DNA of 55,313 nt from Pseudomonadota bacterium (GCA_021816155.1 JAKAZA010000003.1:1-55313), one strand, 5' to 3'; counted from the first letter of the stretch, positions 17,730 to 27,879 are shown. Translations and numbers: made by a program. Notes: a model not told the origin generated them from the sequence alone.

Positions 17730-18487
17730 GCGGTCAGCCGTCGGGCGCTGAGCACAAGGCCGCCGGGCGCATCGACGAGGGCGCCTTCGAGGCCGAACAC
17801 CGTAGCCAGGACCTTCGGCGAAAGCGCGTCGCGCGGCGCGCCGAGCGCCGCCAGCGCGCCTGAATGGAGCACCGCAATCCGGTCGCAGGCCCGGGCCGCG
17901 AGGGCGAGGTCGTGGCTGGTCACCACGACAGCGGCGCCGGCGCGCGCGCGGGCCCGCAGACGTTCCAGGATCAGCATCTGAGCCTCGGGGTCCAGGCCGG
18001 CTGCGGGCTCGTCGGCCACCAGCAGAGGCGCTCCAGTCGCGAGCAAGCGCGCGAGCAGCACCCTGGCCCGCTCGCCGCCCGACATGTCGAGCACGCCTCG
18101 GCGAGCGAGTGCGCCGACCTCCAGTTGCTCCAGACACTCACGCGCCACCGCCAGGGCCTGGTGCGCTGGCAGCCCTACGGCGCCCAGCGCGACAACATCC
18201 TCGGCCGGCATGTTCCACGCCACGCGCCTTTCCTGCGGAAGATACGCGGCGAGGAAGGCGCGGCGGGCGTCGCTCAGGCGCTCCAGCGGCGCGCCACCCA
18301 GCCAAACCTCGCCGCCTTCGCGACGCTGCAGACCGAGCGCGGCGCGCAGCAGCGTCGTCTTACCCGCGCCGTTCGGTCCGACGAGGCCCAGCATCTCGCC
18401 GCGTTCCGCGCCAAACGACACGCCCTCGAGCACGCGGCGGTCGCGGCGCGTGACGGTCAGGCCGCGCAACTCCAGCGCTGCGCTCAT
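17654..18487 (-). CDS. ABC transporter ATP-binding protein (FecE/BtuD-like)
   Basis: Walker A GPNGAGKTTLL, signature LDMSGGERARVLLARLLA, Walker B LLVADEPAAGLD; next to a FecCD permease. Confidence 0.92.
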   Translation of the reverse strand: MSAALELRGLTVTRRDRRVLEGVSFGAERGEMLGLVGPNGAGKTTLLRAALGLQRREGGEVWLGGAPLERLSDARRAFLAAYLPQERRVAWNMPAEDVVALGAVGLPAHQALAVARECLEQLEVGALARRGVLDMSGGERARVLLARLLATGAPLLVADEPAAGLDPEAQMLILERLRARARAGAAVVVTSHDLALAARACDRIAVLHSGALAALGAPRDALSPKVLATVFGLEGALVDAPGGLVLSARRLTAQRTPASVDGMAEASVAPRAGEPYA

Positions 18488-19461
18488 GCGCGCCAGCTCC
18501 GCGAGGCGCGCCAGGCGACGAGCGCGAAGAGCGGCGCGCCGAAGAGCGCCGTGACAACCCCGAGGCGCAACTCCTCCTCCGTGGGGATCACGCGGGCGAG
18601 AAGGTCCGCGAGGGTGAGCAGGATGGCGCCGGCGAGCGCCGAGGGGGCGAGCGTCCGCGCGGGATCATCCGACACCGCGCCACGCACGAGGTGCGGCGCC
18701 GCGAGGCCGACGAACCCGATCACGCCGGCCAGCGACACCGAAGCGCCAGTAAGCAGCGCCGCGCCGACGAGAGCGGCCACGCGCAGCCGCGCCATCGGAA
18801 GGCCGGACATCGCCGCGCTTTCATCGCCCAGGGTCAGCATGCGCAAACCTTCGGCGGCGTAGAGGCAGAGCGCCGCGCCAAGACCCATCGGTGCGAGCGC
18901 GGGTGGAAGGTCGCTCCAGTCGCGGTTGGCGACCGAGCCCTGCAGCCAGCTCAGGATTTCCGCTGTCGTCACCGGTGACGGTGACAGGTTGAACACGAGC
19001 GCCGTGAGCGCGCCGCCGAGCGCGGCCAGCGCGATGCCGAACAGAATCAGGGTCTCGGGCTCGCGAAAGCGCGCGGCGATCACAGCCACCACCCCACCCG
19101 CCCCGAGCGCGCCCAGAAGGGCGGCGGTCTCCAGCGCGCCGGCCATGGCGCCCAGCCCAAGCGTGATCGCCAGAGCCGCAGCGCAGCCGGCCCAGGCCGA
19201 AACCCCCAGCACGCCCGGCTCGGCCAAGGGATTGCGCAGCAGACCCTGCATCACAGCGCCCGCGAGCCCCAGCGCCGCTCCGACCAGCGCCGCGCAGGCG
19301 CCTCGCGGCGCTCGGATGGCGAACAGTATCTCTCCCGGCGGCGAGCCCGGGTCTGACAGCGCCTGCGCGTACTGGCCGAGGCTGAGCATCGTCTCGCCAA
19401 AGGCGATCGAGAGCGCGAACGCCGCGGCGAGAGCGAGGACCAGCAAGGCGGCGAGGCGCAT
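18484..19461 (-). CDS. FecCD-family ABC transporter permease (BtuC-like)
   Basis: RAPRGACAALVGAALGLAGAVMQGLLRNPLAEPGVLGVSAWAG... GVIGFVGLAAPHLVRGAV. Confidence 0.93.
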   Translation of the reverse strand: MRLAALLVLALAAAFALSIAFGETMLSLGQYAQALSDPGSPPGEILFAIRAPRGACAALVGAALGLAGAVMQGLLRNPLAEPGVLGVSAWAGCAAALAITLGLGAMAGALETAALLGALGAGGVVAVIAARFREPETLILFGIALAALGGALTALVFNLSPSPVTTAEILSWLQGSVANRDWSDLPPALAPMGLGAALCLYAAEGLRMLTLGDESAAMSGLPMARLRVAALVGAALLTGASVSLAGVIGFVGLAAPHLVRGAVSDDPARTLAPSALAGAILLTLADLLARVIPTEEELRLGVVTALFGAPLFALVAWRASRSWRA

Positions 19462-19470
19462 CCGCCCCTT

Positions 19471-20286
19471 CTAGCGCGATGGCGAGCGGCGCGCTTCCGC
19501 CAACGCGAGCGCGCCGTCAGCCGCGCTCCAGTCGGCGCAGGCCAGATCCAGGCCTGGCAACGACGCGATCGTCCGCCGCGCGGCCAGCGCGCGCAGATAG
19601 CCGTTGCCGGCGATGGTCCAGTGCTGCCGCCCGCCCCCGAGGTCGCGGAAGAACCCGAGCACCAGCGCCTGCGGGGGATCGACCACGAGAGCTTCCAACG
19701 ACACCGGCGCGTAGCCGGGCGCGTCCGAAGAAGGGGCGAGGCCCGCGCCCGCCAGCATCGCGCCGACCAGGGTGTCCGAGCCGGCGGTGAACCCGCCCGG
19801 CGTCAGGTAGAGCGCCCGCGCGCCACCCCATGCGCCGCGGGCTTGCGCCAACTCGCGGTCCATGCGGGCGATGAGCGCCTCTCCCGCCGCCGGCTGGCCG
19901 AGCGCCGCCGCCACCTTGCGGATATTGGCGCGGACTCCGGCGAAACTGCGCGCCTCGTCGATCTGCACCGGCGTCACCCCCCAGCGCCTCAGCACGACGG
20001 GCAGCCGCGGGTCTGGCGTCCACGCATAGACGGCGACCGTGGCGCGCGCGCCGAGAACCGCCTCGAGGGTCGGCCGTACCTGCGGTAGTCCGACCGCGCG
20101 CGCCCGCTCGGCGGAATCCGGGTTCAGCGCCCGCTTGGAGAGCGCGACGATCTCGTCCCGCGGCGCCAGCGCCAGCACGAATTGGTCGCCGCACTGGTCG
20201 AGCGACACGATGCGCGGCGCAGCTGCGGCCGCGCCGAACGCGGACGCGAAGGCCACGAACGCCGCAACGAGGAGCGCGAGGCGCAA
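19471..20286 (-). CDS. ABC transporter substrate-binding protein (BtuF/FepB-like)
   Basis: Signal peptide then RIVSLDQCGDQFVLALAPRDEIVALSKRA...; third gene of the transporter set. Confidence 0.85.
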   Translation of the reverse strand: MRLALLVAAFVAFASAFGAAAAAPRIVSLDQCGDQFVLALAPRDEIVALSKRALNPDSAERARAVGLPQVRPTLEAVLGARATVAVYAWTPDPRLPVVLRRWGVTPVQIDEARSFAGVRANIRKVAAALGQPAAGEALIARMDRELAQARGAWGGARALYLTPGGFTAGSDTLVGAMLAGAGLAPSSDAPGYAPVSLEALVVDPPQALVLGFFRDLGGGRQHWTIAGNGYLRALAARRTIASLPGLDLACADWSAADGALALAEARRSPSR

Positions 20287-20296
20287 CGAGGTCGCT

Positions 20297-20938
20297 CTAG
20301 CGGGAGATGTGGCCGTGCAGCAGCCCTCCGACGGTCAGCCTGATCAGCTGATCGGTCGGGGTCCACTTGATGTCCGGCCGCGTGATCATCAGCGCGACGA
20401 GGCCGTGGCATGCCGCCCAGAGCGCCAACGCCGCGCTCTCGGCGTCTCCCGCCCGCAGCCGGCCCTCCGCTTCGATCTCGCGCACCACCCCGGCGTAGCG
20501 GGCGTAGCACTGCTCCCCGATCTCCCGTGTCGCCGCCTGGATAGGCCCAAGCGCGCCGTTGCGCGGCGGCGGCGAACAATAGACCAGGCGATAGGCGTTC
20601 GGGTGCTCCAGGCCCATTCTCACGTAGGCCTCCAGAATCAGCCGAATTCGCGTGACCGAATCATCGGGCCGGCCGGCGATCTCGGTGTTCTGGTCAAGCA
20701 GCGTCTGCATCGCGCCCTGACAGATCTCGTGGAGGATCGCGTCCTTGTCCGGGAAATGCATGTAGAGGGCTGTCGACGACACGCCGACCTCATCGGCGAT
20801 CTTGCGAATCGTGGCGCCCTCGTAGCCCTCGGCGACGAAGATCCGTTCGGCCGCTTCCAGGATTTCGGCGCGGCGCAGATGCCCGTCGCCCTTCGCCTTG
20901 CGCGCCGACTTCGCCGGCTTGGTCAGAACTCCATCCAC
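20297..20938 (-). CDS. TetR/AcrR-family transcriptional regulator (WHG-type C-terminal domain)
   Basis: RRAEILEAAERIFVAEGYEGATIRKIADEVGVSSTALYMHFPDKDAILHEI. Confidence 0.93.
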   Translation of the reverse strand: MDGVLTKPAKSARKAKGDGHLRRAEILEAAERIFVAEGYEGATIRKIADEVGVSSTALYMHFPDKDAILHEICQGAMQTLLDQNTEIAGRPDDSVTRIRLILEAYVRMGLEHPNAYRLVYCSPPPRNGALGPIQAATREIGEQCYARYAGVVREIEAEGRLRAGDAESAALALWAACHGLVALMITRPDIKWTPTDQLIRLTVGGLLHGHISR

Positions 20939-21075
20939 GAGACGCCCGCCCGAACACCGTTGCGAATGCGCGAGTTAAGGCGTTTCTCGCGCGCTGGGCA
21001 AGGGCGCCTACCGGCCTTGCCGGCGGTCGGCCGCGCGGCTGGACGACCGTGGCCGGAAGCGCCTAAGGCGGGCCC

Positions 21076-21969
21076 ATGGCGCCCACCATCGCCCCCTCGC
21101 CGACCGTGATGCGCACTGGCGCGTGGGACGACTACGCCCTTCTCGACTCCGGCGCGGGCCGCAAGCTCGAGCGCTACGGGTCCTTCCGTGTCATGCGTCC
21201 GGAGCCGCAGTGCCTGTGGCGGCCGCAGGCGGCGGAATGGGCGAGCGTCGACGCCAGGTTCGACCCCGAAGGCGATGAGGACACCGGCCGCTGGCGTTTC
21301 GCGGGCCCCGCGCCCCAACCCTTCCCGCTGGCCTGGCGAGGCGTCCGGTTCCATGGCCGTTTCACAGCGTTCCGGCACCTCGGGTTCTTTCCCGAGCAGG
21401 CCGCAAACTGGGATTGGCTACAAACCCGCCTGTGTGCGTCGGCGAGAGAGCACAGGATCCTGAACCTTTTCGGCTATACGGGGGTCGCGTCCCTGGTCTG
21501 CGCGGCCGGGGGCGCGCAGGTCACACATCTCGATGCGTCGCGCCGCGCCGTCGGCTGGGCGCGGGAGAACGCCGACTTGTCGGGGCTCGGCGATGCGCCG
21601 ATCCGCTGGCTGACGGAAGATGCGCGCAAATACGTGCAGCGCGAGGTGCGGCGTGGCTCGCGCTACGACGGAATCATCCTGGATCCGCCGAAATTCGGCC
21701 GTGGTCCTGGCGGCGAGGTATGGCGCCTGCTGGACGACCTGCCCGAGCTCACCGCCGCCTGCGCCGCGCTGCTGGCGCCGGGCGCTTCGTTCCTGCTTCT
21801 CAACGCCTACGCCGAGCGCATTTCGGGCCTTGCTCTCGCGGGGCTGCTGGCCGAGGCGCTGGCAGCCCGGGGCGGGCGGATCGACTGGGGCGAACTGGCC
21901 CTGATGGAAGAGAACCGTCCTCGCGGCGTCGGCGTCTCCTTCTTCGCACGCTGGAGCGCAGAGCCTTGA
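21076..21969 (+). CDS. class I SAM-dependent rRNA/RNA methyltransferase (RlmI-like)
   Basis: RILNLFGYTGVASLVCAAGGAQVTHLDASRRAVGWARENADLSGL, DGIILDPPKFGRGPGGEVWRLLDDLPEL. Confidence 0.88.
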   Translation: MAPTIAPSPTVMRTGAWDDYALLDSGAGRKLERYGSFRVMRPEPQCLWRPQAAEWASVDARFDPEGDEDTGRWRFAGPAPQPFPLAWRGVRFHGRFTAFRHLGFFPEQAANWDWLQTRLCASAREHRILNLFGYTGVASLVCAAGGAQVTHLDASRRAVGWARENADLSGLGDAPIRWLTEDARKYVQREVRRGSRYDGIILDPPKFGRGPGGEVWRLLDDLPELTAACAALLAPGASFLLLNAYAERISGLALAGLLAEALAARGGRIDWGELALMEENRPRGVGVSFFARWSAEP

Positions 21970-22754
21970 CGCGGAAGGTCACTTCGCTCGCCAACCCGAC
22001 CGTGAAGGCCGCGCGGGCACTGCACATGCGCAAGGCGCGGGAAGAAACCGGGCGGTTCCTCGCCGAGGGACTCAAGATCGTGACCGAGGCGGTCGAACTC
22101 GGCCGCGCACCCCGCATTTTGCTCTACAGCGCCGAGGCCGCCACCCATCCGCTGCTGCGGCGCGCCGTGGCTGAGACCGAAGCCGCCGGCGGCGAGGCGA
22201 TCGAGGTCAGCCACGACATTCTCGGCAAGGTCTCCAGGCGCGAAAATCCGCAGACCGTCGTCGCCGTCCTCGACCAGGCGTTCGCGCCGCTCACGTCGCT
22301 GGTCCCAACCGCAGCCAGCTGCTGGGTGGCCCTGGAGGCGGTCCGGGACCCCGGCAACCTCGGCACGATCGTGCGGACGGCCGACGCAGCCGGCTGCGGC
22401 GGCGTGATCCTGGTGGGCGACTGCTGCGACCCGCACTCCGTCGAGGCGGTGCGCGCGACCATGGGCTCGATCTTCGCCACGCCAATCGCCAGGGCGACGA
22501 CGGCCGAGTTCCTTGCCTGGCGCGAGGTCTGGCCTGGATCGGTGGTGGGTACGCTGCTCACCGCCACGACCGACTTCCGATCCGCCGCTTACGCCCGCCC
22601 GTCGCTGATCCTGATGGGCAACGAGCAGGCAGGCCTCACCCCTACCCTCGCCGCCGCTTGCGACGTGGCGGTCAAGATCCCGATGCGCGGGCGCGCCGAC
22701 AGCCTAAATCTGGCGGTCGCGACCGGGATCATGATCTACGCGGCGACGACGTAA
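21966..22754 (+). CDS. TrmH-family RNA 2'-O-methyltransferase (SpoU)
   Basis: TTG start overlapping the upstream TGA; LEAVRDPGNLGTIVRTADAAGCGGVILVGDCCDPHSVEAVRATMGSIF, LILMGNEQAGL, IPMRGRADSLNLAVATGIMIY. Confidence 0.93.
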   Translation: MTRKVTSLANPTVKAARALHMRKAREETGRFLAEGLKIVTEAVELGRAPRILLYSAEAATHPLLRRAVAETEAAGGEAIEVSHDILGKVSRRENPQTVVAVLDQAFAPLTSLVPTAASCWVALEAVRDPGNLGTIVRTADAAGCGGVILVGDCCDPHSVEAVRATMGSIFATPIARATTAEFLAWREVWPGSVVGTLLTATTDFRSAAYARPSLILMGNEQAGLTPTLAAACDVAVKIPMRGRADSLNLAVATGIMIYAATT

Positions 22755-22789
22755 TGGCGTAGGCTGGACCCTCTAGGAAAGGGACCGTC

Positions 22790-23674
22790 ATGCGCGCCGA
22801 GAAGTTTCATATCCACCGCGTCGCCGGCGCGCTCGGGGCCGAGATCGGCGGCGTGGACCTTTCGGCGGACCTGCCCGGCGCGACCATCGCCGATATCCGC
22901 GCAGCGCTCGTCGAGCATCAGGTGATCTTCTTCCGCGGCCAACGGCTCGCACCCGAGGCGCAGGTGCGGCTCGGGGCCCGGTTCGGGCCGCTCAACATTC
23001 ACCCCTATGTCGCGGGCATGCCGGCGCATCCGGAGGTGATGGAGATCGTCAAGGAGCCCGAGGACAGGGTGAACTTCGGAGGCGGCTGGCACTCAGACAT
23101 GAGTTTTCTAGAGCGGCCGGCGATCGGTTCCATCCTCTACGCGGTCGAGGTTCCCGAGTTCGGCGGCGACACGCTGTTCGCCAGCCAGGCCGCCGCTTTC
23201 GAGGCGCTGACGCCGGCGCTCAGGCGGACGCTCGAGGGGCTGCGCGCCGTGCACTCGGCGGCGCGCGAGTATTCGTCGCAAGGCCATTCGGCCCAGAGGC
23301 GCAAGTCAATGAGCGTCGTCGAGGCCGAAGGCGCGGTCGGCGAGTACGTCCATCCGGTCGTGCTCGTCCATCCGGAAAGCGGCCGGAAGGCGCTCTACGT
23401 GAACCCCGCCTTCACGGTCCGGTTCGAAGGCTGGTCGGCGCGCGAGTCTCGCCCGCTGCTCGAGTTCCTCTTCCAGCATTGCCGAAGCGAGGCCTTCACC
23501 TGCCGCTTCCGCTGGGAAGCCGGCTCGGTGGCGTTCTGGGACAACCGCCAGGTCTGGCACTACGCGCTCAACGACTACCCCGGCCAGCGCCGACACATGC
23601 GCCGCGTCACAGTCGACCCCTGGCCGACCGAGAGAGCGACGCCCCGCGCCGCTGCGCTCGCAGGAGCCGACTGA
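22790..23674 (+). CDS. TauD/TfdA-family Fe(II)/2-oxoglutarate dioxygenase
   Basis: GALGAEIGGVDLSADLP, GGWHSDMSF (HxD), WDNRQVWHYALNDYPGQRRHMRRVTV. Confidence 0.93.
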   Translation: MRAEKFHIHRVAGALGAEIGGVDLSADLPGATIADIRAALVEHQVIFFRGQRLAPEAQVRLGARFGPLNIHPYVAGMPAHPEVMEIVKEPEDRVNFGGGWHSDMSFLERPAIGSILYAVEVPEFGGDTLFASQAAAFEALTPALRRTLEGLRAVHSAAREYSSQGHSAQRRKSMSVVEAEGAVGEYVHPVVLVHPESGRKALYVNPAFTVRFEGWSARESRPLLEFLFQHCRSEAFTCRFRWEAGSVAFWDNRQVWHYALNDYPGQRRHMRRVTVDPWPTERATPRAAALAGAD

Positions 23675-23680
23675 GGACTG

Positions 23681-26116
23681 TCACGTCCCTCGTGGCTTGG
23701 CGCGCGTCGTGGGCTGGGCCGCAGCGGGATCCTCGGGCCAGACGTGCCTGGGATAGCGGCCGCGCATCTCCTTGCGGACCTCGGCCCAGGCGCCGCGCCA
23801 GAATCCGGGCAGGTCCTTTGTGACCTGGATCGGACGGTGAGCGGGCGACAAGAGCGCAAGCGTCAGCGGCGCGCCGGCGACCGTCGGGTGCGTGGTCAGT
23901 CCGTAAAGCTCCTGGACACGAACATCGATGCGCGGTCCGCCCTCCGCCGCGTAATCGATTTCGAACCGCGAGCCGGTCGGCGCCTCGAAGCGGGCCGGCG
24001 CCTCCCGCTCGAGGCGGCGGAGCGCGTCATACGGCATCCACGCCCGCAGGGCCGCCACGAGATCGGCGTCCGACAACTGCGCCAAGGCGCTCTTGCCAAC
24101 CAGCGCTGGCGCCAGCCACGCGTCAAGGTCGCGGAGCAGGGCCGCATTGGAAAGGTCCGGCGCAGACGGGTCGCGGGCGTGCAGGAAAGCGGCGCGGGCG
24201 CGCAGGGCGGCTGAGCCCGCGCCCCATGGCAGCGCCGCAAGCCCGCGCCGCCGCACCTCCACGAGCAAGGCTTCGCGGATCATGTCCGGGTCGGGGCTGG
24301 CGACGATCCGCTCGTCGAGCACGAGCCGGCCCAGCGCCGAGACTTCCTTGGCGCGCAGGCGTCCGCCACTGTCGGGCTCCAGCCGCGTCTCACGGATGAG
24401 CCGATCCGAGAAGGCCGCCCTGAGGTCGGCCTCGTCCAGTTCCGCTGCGAGCAGCACGCGATCGCGCGCCTCCCCGCCGCCCAGTTCCGCGATGGCGAGC
24501 CAGCGAGCCTTGGCCAATGTCTCGCCAGGATCGACGTGGGCGCCGCGGCCCGTCGCCAGCTGGAAGTGACCTGCGCCGCCGCGAGCCTTGGCGACGCGCT
24601 CGGGCCAGGCCTCGGCCAGCAGCAGCGCATCGCTCAGCGCTGCCGCGCCCTGCCCTTCGCCCGCCTCGCGCGCCCAACGACCGGCAAGCGCCGCGGCATC
24701 GCGGGCGCGGCGGCTGCGGTCGCGAGCGAACCCATCCAGCCGCGTCTCGAGGTCGATCGATCGGCCGCCGAGGCCGCGTTCGACGATCAGCGCCGCGATG
24801 CTGGCGGCGCGGCTCGCCTGCCCGGAGGCGGCCGCCCGCAAGACCATGTGGGCGAGGCGTGGCGGCAGCGGGACGCCAGCCATCCGGCGGCCGTGCGACG
24901 TCAGCGCGCCGGCCGCGTCGAGGGCGCCGAGTCGCTGCAGCAGCGTGCGGGCCTCGGCCATGGCGGCGGCGGGCGGATGATCGAGGAAAACCAGGCCCGA
25001 CCCGTCGCCGGCGCCCCACAGCGCGAGATCCAGCGCCACGCGGGCGAGGTCGGCCTCCAGGATCTCCGGTCGGTCGAACGGGACGAGGCCGCGTGTCTCG
25101 GGCTCGTCCCACAACCGGTAGCAGACGCCGGGCTCCGTGCGCCCGGCTCGGCCCCGGCGCTGCTCGGCGGCGGCAGCGGAGACGCGCACGGTGTCGAGCC
25201 GGGTGAGGCCGCCGCCAGGGTCGTAGCGCGGGACGCGGGCGAGACCGGCGTCGATCACCACCCGGACGCCCTCGATGGTGAGGCTGGTCTGAGCGATGGA
25301 GGTGGCGAGCACCACCTTGCGACGACCTGGCGGCGCCGCTGCGATGGCGCGGTCCTGAGCAACGGGGTCCAGCGCGCCGTAGAGAGGGGCGAGCTCGACC
25401 GTCGAGTCCGCCAGCTGGTCGCGCAGGCGCTCGGCCACGCGCTCGATCTCGCGTTGCCCTGGAAGGAAGACGAGCAGGCTGCCGGATTCCTCGGCAAGCG
25501 CCCGTCGGATCGCCCGAACGGTCTGATCTTCGATCCGCTCACGCGCGTCCCGACCCAGGTAGCGCGTCTCCACAGGGAACATGCGCCCACGGCTCTCGAT
25601 GACCGGCGCGTCGTCGAGCAGCGCGGCGACGGGCGCAGGATCGAGGGTCGCGGACATGACGACGAGGCGCAGATCCGGGCGCAGGTGCGCCTGCGCGTCC
25701 CGGGCGAAGGCGAGACCGAGGTCGGCGTCAAGACTGCGCTCGTGGAACTCGTCGAACAGTACGGCCGCAACGCCGTCCAGCCCCGGATCGGCCTCGATCA
25801 TCCGGGTGAATACGCCCTCGGTGACCACCTCGACGCGGGTGGCGGCCGAGACCCGGGCCGCCAGGCGCACGCGGTAGCCGACGCGCTCCCCCACGCGCTC
25901 GCCCAGCGTTGCGGCCATCCGCTCGGCCGCGGCGCGGGCGGCGATCCGGCGAGGCTCGAGCACGATCACCTTGCCCCTGGCCGCCCACGGCTCGTCGATC
26001 AGCGCGAGCGGCGTCACGGTGGTCTTGCCTGCGCCCGGCGGGGCGACGAGCACGGCGGACGAGCGCGCCGCGAGCGCGTCCTTCAGCGCCGGCAGGGCGT
26101 CGTGGATCGGCAGCAT
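23681..26116 (-). CDS. hrpB: ATP-dependent helicase HrpB
   Basis: AVLVAPPGAGKTTVTPLALI, LFDEFHERSLDADLGLAFARDAQ, VMSATLDPAPVAALLDDAPVIESRGRMFPVETRYLGRD, RRGRAGRTEPGVCYRLWDE; HrpB C-terminal region. Confidence 0.95.
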   Translation of the reverse strand: MLPIHDALPALKDALAARSSAVLVAPPGAGKTTVTPLALIDEPWAARGKVIVLEPRRIAARAAAERMAATLGERVGERVGYRVRLAARVSAATRVEVVTEGVFTRMIEADPGLDGVAAVLFDEFHERSLDADLGLAFARDAQAHLRPDLRLVVMSATLDPAPVAALLDDAPVIESRGRMFPVETRYLGRDARERIEDQTVRAIRRALAEESGSLLVFLPGQREIERVAERLRDQLADSTVELAPLYGALDPVAQDRAIAAAPPGRRKVVLATSIAQTSLTIEGVRVVIDAGLARVPRYDPGGGLTRLDTVRVSAAAAEQRRGRAGRTEPGVCYRLWDEPETRGLVPFDRPEILEADLARVALDLALWGAGDGSGLVFLDHPPAAAMAEARTLLQRLGALDAAGALTSHGRRMAGVPLPPRLAHMVLRAAASGQASRAASIAALIVERGLGGRSIDLETRLDGFARDRSRRARDAAALAGRWAREAGEGQGAAALSDALLLAEAWPERVAKARGGAGHFQLATGRGAHVDPGETLAKARWLAIAELGGGEARDRVLLAAELDEADLRAAFSDRLIRETRLEPDSGGRLRAKEVSALGRLVLDERIVASPDPDMIREALLVEVRRRGLAALPWGAGSAALRARAAFLHARDPSAPDLSNAALLRDLDAWLAPALVGKSALAQLSDADLVAALRAWMPYDALRRLEREAPARFEAPTGSRFEIDYAAEGGPRIDVRVQELYGLTTHPTVAGAPLTLALLSPAHRPIQVTKDLPGFWRGAWAEVRKEMRGRYPRHVWPEDPAAAQPTTRAKPRGT

Positions 26117-26248
26117 GGCCCCGCTATGTAGTCGGTGTCGCCGCTGACAGCACGCTGGCGAGGGCCGCGTCGATGCTCGCCGCCTGACGCTAGCCGACGT
26201 GCCCACCACCACGGCCTTCGCCAACCGCGAGCGACGGCTGGCGGTGAC

Positions 26249-26278
26249 GGCGACCGCGCGCCGGCGGGCCGGTCGCCC
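26249..26278 (-). terminator. strong GC-rich hairpin downstream of the APC permease gene (possible transcription end, no U-tract)
   Basis: Perfect 8-bp stem GGCGACCG...CGGTCGCC with 13-nt loop, lying just 3' of the minus-strand stop at 26290. Confidence 0.25.
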
Positions 26279-26289
26279 CGCTTGTGGCC

Positions 26290-27879
26290 TCAGGGCTCAG
26301 GGTGCGGCGCAGCCATCGGAGCGAGTTCGTCCGGCACGGTCGCCACGCCTTTGCCGAGCTTGGAGTTCCAGAGGCCGAACACGAAGTAGATCGCGAAGCC
26401 GATCAGCATGTAGACGGTGAAGAAGTTCCGCGTCTTCTCCACGCCCATCAGGCTCATGAGCAGCGTCAGGCACATGATCGCCCCGAGGACCGGCACGATC
26501 GGATAGAGCGGCGCCTTGAACGGGCGCGGCATCGCAGGGTGCGTGACGCGCAGGTAGATCACCGTGACGCAGACGATCGTGAACGCCGACAGCGTGCCCA
26601 CGTTGGTGACCTCGGACAGCGTATCGAGCGACAGGAACCCGGCGCTGCCGGCCGCGACGATCCCGACGATGATGGTGTTGATCCACGGCGTCTTGAACCG
26701 CTTGTGCACCGCCGCCAGCTGCGGCGGCAGCAAGCCGTCGTGGCTCATGGTGTAGAAGATGCGCGTCTGGCCGTAGAGCAATACGAGCATGACGCTGGAG
26801 AGACCCGCGATAGCGCCCAGTTTGACCAGCTCCGCGAACCAGGTGACGCCCATGGCGTCGACCGCGGTCGCAATCGGCGCCGGCCCGTCGAGCTGGGCGT
26901 AGGGCACGATCCCCACCAGCACGGCGCAGGTTGCGATGTAGAGGATGGTGCAGACGATCAGAGACCCGATGATGCCGATCGGCATGTCGCGCGCCGGGTT
27001 CTTAGACTCCGCTCCGGCCGTGGAGACAGCCTCGAACCCGATGTAGGCGAAGAAGATCACCGCGGCGCCGTGGATCACGCCGCCCAGGCCGTAGCGGGAG
27101 GTCTTGGCGCCGGTGACCGTGTCCCAGAGCGCTCGCCCGATCTGATGCCAGATGTCCATCGGCGTCCCGGGCGGCGGCGCTGGGATCTGCGCCGGGATCA
27201 GCGGCGACCAGAGCGCGGGCTTCACGTAGAACGCGCCCAGCGCAATGAAGGCGACCACCACCGAAACCTTGATGGCCACGATGATGTTGTTGGCGGTCGC
27301 CGATTCCGAGATGCCGACGATCAGCAGGGAGGTGACGGCCGCGATGGCGAGGATAGCGGGCAGGTTCATCACCCCGTGACTCACGGCGCCGGCCGCCGTC
27401 CTCACTTCGACGCCAGGCGCCGCCGTCAGCTCCGGGATAACGCTGATATGCAGATCCTGCAGCAGGCTTACGAAATAGCCCGACCAGCCCACCGCGACCG
27501 TGGAGGCCGCGAGCCCGTACTCGAGCAGCAGCAGGACCCCCATGATCCAGGCCACGACCTCTCCGGTCGAGGCGTAGCTGTACGAATAGGCCGAGCCGGA
27601 GACCGGCAGGGCGGACGCCAGCTCGGCGTAGCAAAGCGCGACGAGGCCGCAGAGCACCCCTGTGATCACGAACGAAATCATGATGCCCGGGCCCGCCCAC
27701 TCCGCCGCCGCGTGGCCCGTGAGCACGAAGATGCCGGTGCCGATGATGCAGCCGATACCAAGCAGCACGAGGTTGAGGGCGCCCAAGGACCGCTTCAGCT
27801 CGGTATGCGCGGTCTCAGCATGGATCAGTTCCACCGGCTTTCGCTGGAACATGCGTCCGACGACGCCGATGCTGGCCAT
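26290..27879 (-). CDS. APC-family amino acid permease (cationic amino acid transporter-like)
   Basis: LVLLGIGCIIGTGIFVLTGHAAAEWAGPGIMISFVITGVLCGLVALCYAELASALPVSGSAYSYSYASTGEVVAWIMG; IFFAYIGFEAVSTAGAESKNPARDMPIGI. Confidence 0.95.
   Translation of the reverse strand: MASIGVVGRMFQRKPVELIHAETAHTELKRSLGALNLVLLGIGCIIGTGIFVLTGHAAAEWAGPGIMISFVITGVLCGLVALCYAELASALPVSGSAYSYSYASTGEVVAWIMGVLLLLEYGLAASTVAVGWSGYFVSLLQDLHISVIPELTAAPGVEVRTAAGAVSHGVMNLPAILAIAAVTSLLIVGISESATANNIIVAIKVSVVVAFIALGAFYVKPALWSPLIPAQIPAPPPGTPMDIWHQIGRALWDTVTGAKTSRYGLGGVIHGAAVIFFAYIGFEAVSTAGAESKNPARDMPIGIIGSLIVCTILYIATCAVLVGIVPYAQLDGPAPIATAVDAMGVTWFAELVKLGAIAGLSSVMLVLLYGQTRIFYTMSHDGLLPPQLAAVHKRFKTPWINTIIVGIVAAGSAGFLSLDTLSEVTNVGTLSAFTIVCVTVIYLRVTHPAMPRPFKAPLYPIVPVLGAIMCLTLLMSLMGVEKTRNFFTVYMLIGFAIYFVFGLWNSKLGKGVATVPDELAPMAAPHPEP

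Noticed and set aside
20939-21075. Cobalamin riboswitch upstream of the BtuFCD-like operon
   Set aside because: I could not find a convincing B12-box-like core by eye; a covariance scan would be needed.
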